Source: Actinacidiphila glaucinigra
GTDB taxonomy: Bacteria > Actinomycetota > Actinomycetes > Streptomycetales > Streptomycetaceae
Reading direction: 5' to 3'
DNA: 64,000 bases
Assembly: GCF_900188405.1 (NCBI RefSeq)
Contig: NZ_FZOF01000023.1
Span: forward strand, 62,001 to 126,000
The translations under genes and the position numbers were made by a program. A model generated the notes under the pieces. That model ran no database searches. It was not told where the DNA came from and worked only from the letters and a program-made list of their open reading frames with translations. Shown in pieces: positions 46,496 to 55,156 of this stretch (the first letter of the stretch is position 1; each line of letters begins with the position of its first letter).

Positions 46496-47014
46496 ATGGA
46501 CAACGGGCTCGTTCACGAGGGAACCGCCTTCATCAACTTTCGACACTACGTGCCGGCTCCGAAGGAGCACGGGTTTCGGTGGGTCGACATCAAGCAGCTC
46601 CGCTTCTCTGCGAAGTCCCTGGCCGATAGAGAGCTGCTTGCCGCACTGATTGGGCATGAGCAGTTCCGGGACGACTATGCAGGTGGTGGAGTACTGCCGG
46701 ATGGGCCCCGGCACGGTCCGTATTGGTTGCGGTTGATCACTCCCGACCTCTACGAGCCCGTGAGCCAGGAGAAGGCCGTACAGATCCTGTGGGAGTGGGT
46801 GGAGCCGCTCCGGGACTCGCCCACCAAGTTGGAGGCAGATCTGCAGCGGGAGGTGTTCGACCGCCTGACTGCAGCCGATGGCATCTACTACCTCAGCGAG
46901 CTCGGTGATGAGGCGATTCACGACTGGGGACGTGTGCACGAGTACTTCCACGAGTTCGTGCTCATCGACCGCTCGGCTGGGCAGATCACTCTCGTCGTCG
47001 CGGCCGACGACTGA
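46496..47014 (+). CDS. Unknown protein carried by the element
   Basis: 172 residues, acidic, without membrane segments. It contains several aromatic patches (FINFRHYVP, HGFRWVDIKQL, YWLRLITPDLYEP, VHEYFHEFVLID) and looks like a globular alpha/beta protein. No known motif was recognised. TAGGCT ends six bases before the ATG and there is no Shine-Dalgarno, so the mRNA may be leaderless. GC content is lower than in neighbouring host genes, fitting cargo of the mobile element. Confidence 0.65.
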   Translation: MDNGLVHEGTAFINFRHYVPAPKEHGFRWVDIKQLRFSAKSLADRELLAALIGHEQFRDDYAGGGVLPDGPRHGPYWLRLITPDLYEPVSQEKAVQILWEWVEPLRDSPTKLEADLQREVFDRLTAADGIYYLSELGDEAIHDWGRVHEYFHEFVLIDRSAGQITLVVAADD

Positions 47015-47119
47015 GCCAAGCACCCGGGCATCCGCTACGGCAGCGGCGACGAGGTGCTCACGCCGTGTGCGGGGGCAGTCAAGGCCAACCGCCCCAACGC
47101 GATCGGTTATGGACGCCAC

Positions 47120-47400
47120 ACCAGCGGGACGCGGGCGAGCCGGCTTGTCGTCGGCCTCGACCTCGCCGATCACCCATCGGTTCCGGGCCATGCCCGACGC
47201 CGTGAGCCCCAGCGACTCGCCGACCTGCTTCACCTGCGCCCACAGCATCGAGGACGACTGCGGTTGCTCGGCGCGAGCCAGGACGCGGACGTACGACGCG
47301 ACCTCCCACTCAAGCCGGGCCGCGTCCCACGCGACGGCCTGGGTTCCCACAGGTCGAGCCCACGGTCGGACAGGGTGATGAGCGGGAACTCGGGTCTACG
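47120..47400 (-). pseudogene. Remnant resembling a phage terminase small subunit
   Basis: From about 47335 leftward the minus strand reads AVAWDAARLEWEVASYVRVLA, then MLWAQVKQVGESLGLTASGMARNRWVIGEVE. This resembles the C-terminal part of terminase small subunits of Streptomyces phages. The upstream segment continues in a different frame (ITLSDRGLDLW at about 47370), and the downstream frame runs into unrelated sequence, so the gene is broken. It supports a phage origin for the element. Confidence 0.45.
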
Positions 47401-47554
47401 TCACTCTTCGCCATATCCGTGTCCGTTCCGCGCCGCCCGGCGGGCCGCCCCGTCCGGCGCATCCCCGCGTTCACTGCTGGGCGTGTAAACGACGCGGGCG
47501 GCGCCCCGGGGTCCATCCGCCCGAGACACCGCCCGTCCGCCGTCAGCGGTGGCG

Positions 47555-49081
47555 CTATTCGCTGCTCCCCGCCCACACGATCCGGACGCGGTCTTCAGCG
47601 ACGAACCGCGCACCGTGTCGGCCCTTGGTGACCTCGACGCGGTCGATGGCAAGCTTCAGCAGCTCGCGCCGCTCCAGCACCTCGGCGGCTTCCCACGCCT
47701 CCGCCAGCAACTCGCCGTCGAGGAGAGGGGAAATGTCGGCCTCCGGCGTCGGCAGCTTGGCGAGGTCGTACCGCAGCCCGTCGATGCGACCACGCAGCCG
47801 GTCAGCGAGCCGGCTGTACCGCTCGATCGCTTCGGCGCCAGTGAACTCGCCGCGAACGTAGCGCGCGTCTTCCAGGTCGCCCATGCGTGCTTCGGCGTCG
47901 GCAAGTTCGGCGGTTATCGCGTCTCGCTGCGCGAACAGTGCCGGGTCGGCCTTGTGTATCCATCGATCCGCGACGGCGTCCAGCAGCGGGTCTCCCAGCT
48001 CCAACATCGGCAGCCGAGCGAGGAACTGGAAGGTCACGTACTCGTCGACACGGATCGCCATCGCTGACGCACCGGGGCATGTGTTGCCTTGCAGCGCGCC
48101 GAGGCACCGGTACGAGTTCCCCGAGATAGCCATGGCCTTGCCACAGCCGTCGTGCGCGCAGCGAGCGATGGACGTCAGCAGAGCTGTACCGATCGGCTTC
48201 GGGTGTCGGCGACCGGCGTACTGGAACGTACGCGACTCCAGCTGAGCGATGATCTTCTCCCGTTCGGCGACCGTGATGATGCCTTCGCCGACCTCGACGA
48301 CGTCGCCGGTGTCGGGGTGCCGGTACGGGACGACCTTGGACGTGTAGCGGCCGGTCTCTTTGTTCTTGATCGTCTCCGGCATGAGCCCGGCGAACGCGGG
48401 CGATCGCAGCAGATGCATGACCGTAGCCGCGTTCCACTGGCCACCACGCGGGGACAAGATTTCGTGCTCGTTGAGCAGTCGGGCGATCTTCGCCATGGGC
48501 TTGCCGTCGAGGGCTTCGTCGGCGATGAGCCGGGCGTAGACGGCGTCCTCGGGGTCGTGGACAAGCTTCTTGGTGGCGGGTTCGATCAGGAGGCCGAACG
48601 GCGGCTGTCCGCCGACCCACTGCCCGCGTGCACGGAGGTACTGCTTGGCGTGACCGACGCGAGTGCCGAGATTCTTCGACTCCGTGTATGCGAGCTCGGA
48701 CAGCATCGCGATGACGAGCCGGGCGCTGTCATTAGAGGTGTCCATCCCATCCATGACGGACACGAGGCGGCCCTTGGCGGCGGTGATGGCTTCGAGGGCG
48801 TTGCCGACCTCAGCCATGCCTTTGCGCGAGAGTCGGTCGAGCTTCCAAACGATCAGCGTTCCGACGACGCCGGAGGTCACGGCGGCTAGGGCGGCTTCGA
48901 ACCCCCTGCGCTCGACCTTCTTGTAGCCGGACACGCCCCGGTCGATGTGGACCTTGCGGACTTCGAGGCCGTTCCGTACGGCCCAAGCTCGGCAGTCGGC
49001 CTCCTGGCGCTCGATGGCCGTCTTCCCGTCCCGGTCGAGCGAGAGCCGGAGGTAGAGGTCGGCCAACGTGTGATGGTGCAT
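47555..49081 (-). CDS. Large serine recombinase (phage-type integrase)
   Basis: 508 residues. The catalytic resolvase domain starts YLRLSLDRDGKTAIERQEADC with the nucleophilic Ser at about residue 14. A recombinase domain (about 160-270, PFGLLIEPATKKLVHDPEDAVYARLI) is followed by a zinc ribbon (CAHDGCGKAMA to CPGASA, about 315-350) and a coiled-coil-containing C-terminus. It catalyses attP x attB integration. It is intact and may be functional. TAGGAT lies six bases before the ATG with no Shine-Dalgarno (leaderless). Confidence 0.95.
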   Translation of the reverse strand: MHHHTLADLYLRLSLDRDGKTAIERQEADCRAWAVRNGLEVRKVHIDRGVSGYKKVERRGFEAALAAVTSGVVGTLIVWKLDRLSRKGMAEVGNALEAITAAKGRLVSVMDGMDTSNDSARLVIAMLSELAYTESKNLGTRVGHAKQYLRARGQWVGGQPPFGLLIEPATKKLVHDPEDAVYARLIADEALDGKPMAKIARLLNEHEILSPRGGQWNAATVMHLLRSPAFAGLMPETIKNKETGRYTSKVVPYRHPDTGDVVEVGEGIITVAEREKIIAQLESRTFQYAGRRHPKPIGTALLTSIARCAHDGCGKAMAISGNSYRCLGALQGNTCPGASAMAIRVDEYVTFQFLARLPMLELGDPLLDAVADRWIHKADPALFAQRDAITAELADAEARMGDLEDARYVRGEFTGAEAIERYSRLADRLRGRIDGLRYDLAKLPTPEADISPLLDGELLAEAWEAAEVLERRELLKLAIDRVEVTKGRHGARFVAEDRVRIVWAGSSE

Positions 49082-49099
49082 TCGGACATCCTAGGATCG

Positions 49100-49235
49100 T
49101 TACTCCCTTATGGACGCCCAGAAGTCGAGAATGACGCATGTGCCCCGCAGGTCGACAACGGTGAGGTCCTGACCGCCGGTGTTGATCCAGCCGCCGTTGC
49201 CGACGAGCTCGGGGGCGCGGACGCGGGCACGAACC
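49100..49235 (-). pseudogene. Displaced 5' fragment of a thioredoxin/NHL gene
   Basis: Codes for RVRAPELVGNGGWINTGGQDL, then a further segment ending LDFW, and stops shortly after. It aligns with residues about 6-41 of the protein at 43708-45495 but ends exactly before the CINC motif. There is no start codon in a normal context. It marks the right junction of the element. Confidence 0.75.
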
Positions 49236-49390
49236 ACGACGGCTGCCCGGACCTCGCGGCCGGTGTGCCCGGGGAGATATTCGGCACCGTCACGCGCGCG
49301 GGCGCCGTGCACGTCCTGCCCGGCGGCACGAAGGGCATCACCGCGGCCTCCGCCCGGTTGATCCCGCTGCGGGCCGCGTTCCCGCAGTAG
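49236..49390 (+). pseudogene. Fragment of an FG-GAP repeat protein gene
   Basis: The plus-strand frame reads NHDGCPDLAAGVPGE, then TVTRAGAVHVLPGGTKGITAAS, a typical FG-GAP/integrin-alpha repeat (DxNGDGxxDLAVGxPGE...GAVxVLxGxxxGLT), ending at TAG 49388-49390. No start or signal peptide is present. It abuts the displaced thioredoxin/NHL fragment on the opposite strand. Confidence 0.5.
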
Positions 49391-49418
49391 CCGGGCCGGG
49401 GTCCGGCTCGACGGCGGA

Positions 49419-49448
49419 AGGGCCCGGGCAGCCGCTTGCCCGGGCCCT
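49419..49448 (-). terminator. Terminator hairpin
   Basis: A perfect 12-bp stem, 49419-49430 with 49437-49448, core GGGCCCGGGCA, located just beyond the small membrane protein stop. Confidence 0.65.
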
Positions 49449-49472
49449 CCCGTCCGCCGGCGCCGCCGGAGC

Positions 49473-49667
49473 TCAGGGGCGCAGGTCGCTCACGGCGTCC
49501 GTGGTGGCGACGAGGCCGGAGTGGATGGTGGGGGCGAGGCTGGAACTGGCGAGGCAGAAGCCGAGGAGGACGCACAGGACCGCGTGGGAGACCTTCAGCG
49601 ACTTCGCCCTGAGCAGGATGAGCGTGATCACGATCAGGAGCAGGACCACGGAGATGGATACCGCCAT
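49473..49667 (-). CDS. Conserved small membrane protein
   Basis: 64 residues with two hydrophobic segments: MAVSISVVLLLIVITLILLRAKSLKVSHAVL, then LLGFCLASSSLAPTI. Genes of this size and sequence occur widely in Streptomyces without a known function. It lies between two terminator hairpins, so it is probably transcribed alone. Confidence 0.7.
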   Translation of the reverse strand: MAVSISVVLLLIVITLILLRAKSLKVSHAVLCVLLGFCLASSSLAPTIHSGLVATTDAVSDLRP

Positions 49668-49714
49668 GGCCGTATGACGTCACAGATCGCCGCCCGGGTG
49701 GGGGCGACACGCGC

Positions 49715-49752
49715 GGGAAGGGCCCGGACGCACAAATGTCCGGGCCCTTCCC
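49715..49752 (-). terminator. Terminator of the 2-oxoacid dehydrogenase operon
   Basis: GGGAAGGGCCCGGAC (49715-49729) pairs perfectly with its complement at 49738-49752 across an eight-base AT-rich loop, 19 bp after the E2 stop. Confidence 0.8.
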
Positions 49753-49771
49753 TTCGTCGTGTCCGGGCGGC

Positions 49772-51211
49772 TCAGGCCCAGGTGATCAGGCGCTTCGGGT
49801 ACTCCAGGACCGCCGCGACGTCGGCGAGGAACCTGGAGCCGAGCTCGCCGTCGACCAGGCGGTGGTCGAAGGAGAGCGCGAGCGTGGTGACCTGGCGGGG
49901 CTTGACCTTGCCCTTGTGGACCCAGGGCATCTCCTTGACCGCGCCGAAGGCGAGGATCGCGGACTCCCCGGGGTTGAGGATGGGCGTGCCCGTGTCGACG
50001 CCGAAGACGCCGACGTTGGTGATGGTGACCGTGCCGCCCTGCATGTCGGCCGGCGAGGTCTTGCCCTCACGGGCCGTGGCGACGAGGTCACCGAGGGCGG
50101 ACGCCAGTTCGGGCAGGGTCTTGGCCTGGGCGTCCTTGATGTTGGGGACGATCAGCCCGCGCGGGGTCGCGGCGGCGATGCCCAGGTTGACGTAGCCCTT
50201 GTGGACGATCTCCTGGTTGGCCTCGTCCCAGGCGGCGTTGATCTCCGGGTTGCGGCGGACCGCGACCAGCAGCGCCTTGGCGACCAGCAGCAGCGGGCTG
50301 ACCTTGAGCCCGGCGAAGGCCGGGTCGGTCTTCAGCTCCTGGACGAGCCGCATGGTCCGGGTGATGTCGAAGGTGACGAACTCGGTCACGTGCGGCGCGG
50401 TGAAGGCGCTGGCGACCATGGCCGCGGCCGTGGCCTTGCGAACGCCCTTGATCGGGACGCGGGTCTCCCGCGCACCGGCCGCGAGGGCCGGGGCGGTCGG
50501 AGCCGGTACCGCCTGCGCGGCGGCGGGCACCTGCGCGGGGGTGGCCGGCGCGGCGGCGGGGGCCACCGCCCTCTGGACGTCCTCGCGGGTGATCGTGCCC
50601 TGCGGCCCGGTCGGGGCGACCGCGGCCAGGTCCACGCCCAGGTCCTTGGCGAGCTTGCGCACCGGCGGCTTGGCCAGCGGGCGCACCTCGGCGGGGGCGA
50701 AGGCGGCGGGGGCCGCCGGGGCCGGGGCCACAGCGGCCGGGGCGTGGCCGTTCAGCTCGCCCTGGACGGCCTGCAGGGCACCGGTCTGCGCCGGTACGGC
50801 GGCCTGCTTGCGGGGCCGGCGCTTGGTCGACGAGGCGGCGACGCCGTAACCGACCAGCACGGGCTGCCGCTTCTGCTCCGGCTCCGCGGCGGGGGCCGCG
50901 GCGGCCGGCTCCGGGGCGGCCTCGGCGGCCGCTTCGCCGGCGTCGCCCTCACCGGTGTCGACGGTGATGATCACGGTGCCGACGTCGACGGTCTCGCCCT
51001 CGGGGAAGCGCAGTTCGTGCACCACCCCGTCGAACGGGATCGGAAGCTCGACCGCGGCCTTGGCGGTCTCCACCTCGCAGACCACCTGGCCGTCGGTGAC
51101 GGTGTCGCCGGGCTTGACGTACCACTTGAGGATCTCGGCCTCGGTGAGTCCCTCGCCGACGTCCGGCATCTTGAACTCACGGAAGCGCTGCGGTGCTGCC
51201 ACTGTCGTCAC
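49772..51211 (-). CDS. bkdC: Dihydrolipoamide acyltransferase E2, branched-chain type
   Basis: 479 residues. A lipoyl domain (about 10-85, with the lipoylated Lys in VETAKAAVEL), an Ala/Pro-rich linker, a peripheral subunit-binding domain (about 188-222, AKPPVRKLAKDLGVDLAAVAPTGPQGTITREDV) and a catalytic domain with SFDHRLVDG (catalytic His/Asp) near the C-terminus. It transfers branched acyl groups to CoA, supplying starters for branched fatty acids and polyketides. It is the third gene of the operon. Confidence 0.92.
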   Translation of the reverse strand: MTTVAAPQRFREFKMPDVGEGLTEAEILKWYVKPGDTVTDGQVVCEVETAKAAVELPIPFDGVVHELRFPEGETVDVGTVIITVDTGEGDAGEAAAEAAPEPAAAAPAAEPEQKRQPVLVGYGVAASSTKRRPRKQAAVPAQTGALQAVQGELNGHAPAAVAPAPAAPAAFAPAEVRPLAKPPVRKLAKDLGVDLAAVAPTGPQGTITREDVQRAVAPAAAPATPAQVPAAAQAVPAPTAPALAAGARETRVPIKGVRKATAAAMVASAFTAPHVTEFVTFDITRTMRLVQELKTDPAFAGLKVSPLLLVAKALLVAVRRNPEINAAWDEANQEIVHKGYVNLGIAAATPRGLIVPNIKDAQAKTLPELASALGDLVATAREGKTSPADMQGGTVTITNVGVFGVDTGTPILNPGESAILAFGAVKEMPWVHKGKVKPRQVTTLALSFDHRLVDGELGSRFLADVAAVLEYPKRLITWA

Positions 51212-51221
51212 AACCCTCTCC

Positions 51222-52196
<975 letters not shown>

Positions 52197-52198
52197 GG

Positions 52199-53350
52199 TC
52201 AGTGGCCCTCCGTGCTGTCCGTGAACGACGCCTGGTACTCGGCGAACTGGGCGCGCTCCTCGTCGACGAGCGCGTGCCCGTCGGCGTAGATGTTCTCGAA
52301 GATCGACATCGGGTCGGGGTCGGGCATGGCGCGCACGGCCTCGCGGACCCGCTTGCCGAGCGTCTCGCTCTCCGCCTCGACGCCGGCGAAGAAGGCCTCG
52401 TCGGCGATGCCGTCCTTCTCCAGGTAGGTGCGCAGCCGCAGGATCGGGTCCTTGTGCTCCCACTGCTCGCGCTCCTCGTCGAGGCGGTAGCGGGTGGGGT
52501 CGTCGGACGTGGTGTGGGCGCCCATGCGGTAGGTGAAGGCCTCGACGAGCATCGGGCCCTGGCCGGAGCGGGCGTGCTCCAGGGCGGCGCGGGTGACCGC
52601 GAGGACCGCGAGGACGTCGTTGCCGTCGACCCGCACGCCGGGGAAGCCGAAGCCGGCGGCGCGCTGGTAGATCGGGACGCGGCTCTGCTTCTCGGTGGGC
52701 TCGGAGATCGCCCACTGGTTGTTCTGGCAGAAGAAGACCACGGGAGCGTTGTAGACGGCGGCGAAGGTGAAGGCCTCCGCGACGTCGCCCTGGCTGGAGG
52801 CACCGTCGCCGAAGTAGGCGATGACGGCCGAGTCCGCGCCGTCCTTGCTGATGCCCATGGCGTAGCCGGTCGCGTGCAGCGTCTGGGAGCCGATCACGAT
52901 CGTGTACAGCTGGAAGTTGTTCTCGTTCGGGTCCCAGCCGCCGTGGTTCACCCCGCGGAACATCCCGAGCAGGTTGACCGGGTCCACTCCGCGGCACCAG
53001 GCGACGCCGTGCTCGCGGTAGGTGGGGAAGACGTAGTCGTCCGGCCTGGTGGCCCGACCCGAGCCGATCTGTGCGGCCTCCTGGCCCAGCAGCGACGCCC
53101 ACAGACCCAGCTCACCCTGCCGCTGCAGGGAGGTCGCCTCCGCGTCGAAGCGGCGGGTCAGGACCATGTCCCGGTACAGACCGCGCAGCTCTTCGGGGCT
53201 CAGGTCGATGGAGTACTCACTGTGCTGGACGCGCTCGCCCTCGGGGGTCAGGAGCTGTACCAGCTCCGGCTCGCCCTCACGGCGCTTCGCTCCACCGCGC
53301 GTGCCCGTACGGGGCGTACGGGGCTTCGCGGCAGTGCTTTTCACGCTCAC
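52199..53350 (-). CDS. bkdA: 2-oxoacid dehydrogenase E1 alpha subunit, branched-chain type
   Basis: 383 residues. The thiamine diphosphate motif GDGASSQGDVAEAFTFAAVYN to NN (about 200-228) and the phosphorylation-loop-like YRMGAHTTSDDPTRYR are present. Decarboxylation of branched-chain 2-oxoacids is expected. The GTG at 53350 follows GGACGGAGGAG; the frame is open to 53503 without a site. The long divergent region to the response regulator (292 bp) holds the operon promoter. Confidence 0.93.
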   Translation of the reverse strand: MSVKSTAAKPRTPRTGTRGGAKRREGEPELVQLLTPEGERVQHSEYSIDLSPEELRGLYRDMVLTRRFDAEATSLQRQGELGLWASLLGQEAAQIGSGRATRPDDYVFPTYREHGVAWCRGVDPVNLLGMFRGVNHGGWDPNENNFQLYTIVIGSQTLHATGYAMGISKDGADSAVIAYFGDGASSQGDVAEAFTFAAVYNAPVVFFCQNNQWAISEPTEKQSRVPIYQRAAGFGFPGVRVDGNDVLAVLAVTRAALEHARSGQGPMLVEAFTYRMGAHTTSDDPTRYRLDEEREQWEHKDPILRLRTYLEKDGIADEAFFAGVEAESETLGKRVREAVRAMPDPDPMSIFENIYADGHALVDEERAQFAEYQASFTDSTEGH

Positions 53351-53642
53351 GCTTGCTCCTCCGTCTGTCCGGCCCCCGGGATCCGCCGGCGGCCAGTGCG
53401 GCTCCTGCCCGACTCGTCGCGGCGCACGGGGTGTGTGCGGCACGGCCGAGCCGGGAGTGTTGGTGGACCCGGCGGGAGGCCCTGCGAAGTGAACGTTACC
53501 CACACCTTCCGCTTTCGCGCGAAGGGTGTTCTACCTGCGGTTTTGTTTGGATTTCCTAGTAAATGGGCGTTCTCGCAGGCCACCGGGACAACGGCACGGT
53601 ATCCCGAGGATCGATTCTTCGTAAGAGGTCGGCGCGGGTCGC

Positions 53643-54359
53643 GTGTGCAACGCTGAACTTGTGACCGAAAAGTCGGGTATCACGGTTTTCCTACTGGACG
53701 ACCATGAAGTCGTCCGGCGCGGGGTGCACGAGCTCCTCGCCGCCGAGGACGGGATCGAGGTCGTCGGCGAGGCCGGCACGGCCGCCGAGGCGCTGGCCCG
53801 GATCCCCGCCGTGCGCCCCGACGTGGCGGTGCTGGACGTCCGGCTGCCGGACGGCAGCGGGGTCGAGGTGTGCCGGGAGATCCGCTCCTCCCAGCCGGGG
53901 GTCGCGTGCCTGATGCTCACCTCCTACGCGGACGACGAGGCCCTCTTCGACGCGATCATGGCGGGCGCGTCGGGCTACGTGCTCAAGGACATCCGCGCCA
54001 GCGACCTGGTCGGCGCCGTACGGGACGTCGCACGGGGCCGGTCGCTGCTGGACCCGGTCGCCACCGCGCGCGTCCTGGAGCGGCTGCGCGGCGGCGGGGA
54101 ACGCCAGGAGGGCCGCCTCGCCGATCTGACCGACCAGGAGAAGCGGATCCTCGACCTCATCGGCGAGGGCCTCACCAACCGGCAGATCGGCGACCGGCTG
54201 CACCTCGCCGAGAAGACGGTCAAGAACTACGTCTCCTCCCTGCTCGCCAAGCTCGGGATGCAGCGGCGCACCCAGGCCGCCGCCTACGTCGCGCGGCTGC
54301 GCAGCGGCGGCTCCGCGGGAACGGACACGGGAGCGGGCCCCGGGCCGTCCGGATCCTGA
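53643..54359 (+). CDS. NarL/LuxR-family response regulator (orphan)
   Basis: 238 residues. Receiver domain (about 13-130): acidic pocket LLDDHE, phosphoacceptor Asp in [19 protein letters not shown] and YVLKD (Lys). The LuxR HTH (about 158-215) reads [44 protein letters not shown]. No histidine kinase gene is adjacent. The position beside a bkd operon matches the orphan regulator SCO3818 of S. coelicolor, reported to affect antibiotic production (from memory). GTG 53661 is an alternative start. Confidence 0.9.
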   Translation: MCNAELVTEKSGITVFLLDDHEVVRRGVHELLAAEDGIEVVGEAGTAAEALARIPAVRPDVAVLDVRLPDGSGVEVCREIRSSQPGVACLMLTSYADDEALFDAIMAGASGYVLKDIRASDLVGAVRDVARGRSLLDPVATARVLERLRGGGERQEGRLADLTDQEKRILDLIGEGLTNRQIGDRLHLAEKTVKNYVSSLLAKLGMQRRTQAAAYVARLRSGGSAGTDTGAGPGPSGS

Positions 54360-54460
54360 CCGCCCCGGCCCGTCGAGGCGACCCACGTACCAGTCCGTAT
54401 GCCGGAGGCGGAGTGCGTCCGCATGCCGGACGCGGACTGCCGGCGCATACGGCTTGTATC

Positions 54461-54477
54461 TATGATGTGCGCATCAT
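54461..54477 (+). promoter_or_regulatory. Operator and -10 overlapping the GntR start codon
   Basis: TATGAT (54461-54466) is a likely -10, nine bases before the ATG. The inverted repeat ATGATG-TGCG-CATCAT (54462-54477) overlaps both the -10 and the start codon. A looser CCGTATG...CATACGG repeat lies further upstream (about 54395-54452). This suggests autoregulation and a near-leaderless mRNA. Confidence 0.5.
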
Positions 54478-55156
54478 GACCCGAAGCCCCGTCGCGACCG
54501 CCGGCACCACCGCCGAGCCGGCCGTCAAGCAGCCGCCCGCCGCCGAGCGGGTCTACACCCATGTCAAGCAGGCGGTGCTCGACCGCCGCTACGAGGGCGG
54601 CACCCTCCTGAGCGAGGGCGAGCTGGCCGAGGCGGTGGGCGTCTCGCGCACCCCCGTCCGCGAGGCCCTGCTGCGCCTGGAGGCCGAGGGCCTGCTGAAG
54701 CTCTACCCGAAGAAGGGCGCCCTGGTGCTGCCGGTCTCCGCGCAGGAGATCGCCGACGTCGTGGAGACCCGGCTGCTCGTGGAGCGCCACGCGGTGACGA
54801 AGGTGGTGCCCGCCCCGGAGCGGCTGCTGACCCGCCTGGAGGAGCTGCTGGACGAGCAGCGCGGCCACGCCGCCACCGGCGACCTGGCCGCCTTCGCGGC
54901 GGCCGACCGCTGCTTCCACGCCGAGATCGTGCGCGCCGCCGGCAATCGCATCCTCTCCCAGCTGTACGACCAGCTGAGGGACCGTCAACTGCGGATGGGC
55001 GTGGCCACGATGCACGCCGAGCCGGGCCGCATCGCCAAGAACGTCGCCGAACACACCGAGATCCTCGCGGCGTTGCGCGCGGGGGACAGCGCCTCGGCGG
55101 CCATGCTGGTCGAGCGGCACGTCAGCTGGGTGAGCCACCTGGCCCGGGGGGAGTAA
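54476..55156 (+). CDS. GntR/FadR-family transcriptional regulator
   Basis: 226 residues. The winged helix (about 25-90) reads VYTHVKQAVLDRRYEGGTLLSEGELAEAVGVSRTPVREALLRLEAEGLLKLYPKKGA. The C-terminal FCD domain (about 95-220) has Arg/His residues of the effector/metal site (DRCFHAEIV, NVAEHTEILAAL, ERHVSW). It is cotranscribed with an MFS transporter gene, whose substrate is likely the effector. Confidence 0.9.
   Translation: MTRSPVATAGTTAEPAVKQPPAAERVYTHVKQAVLDRRYEGGTLLSEGELAEAVGVSRTPVREALLRLEAEGLLKLYPKKGALVLPVSAQEIADVVETRLLVERHAVTKVVPAPERLLTRLEELLDEQRGHAATGDLAAFAAADRCFHAEIVRAAGNRILSQLYDQLRDRQLRMGVATMHAEPGRIAKNVAEHTEILAALRAGDSASAAMLVERHVSWVSHLARGE

Larger units (their letters stand above)
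45385..49105. mobile_element. Decayed integrated element with large serine recombinase
   Basis: About 3.7 kb flanked by two related versions of the 5' end of the thioredoxin/NHL gene. These share a 23-bp identical block (45428-45450 and 49173-49195). It contains a serine recombinase gene, a small cryptic gene, an unknown gene, a frameshifted gene remnant and a terminase-like remnant. No replication, transfer or virion genes remain. The exact ends are uncertain by tens of bases. Confidence 0.75.

Noticed and set aside
46067-47350. 427-codon minus-strand frame with a hydrophobic stretch
   Set aside because: The frame joins a terminase-like segment, the antisense of the 46496 gene and a membrane-like segment. 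No single protein fits, and no start or ribosome binding site serves the hydrophobic part.
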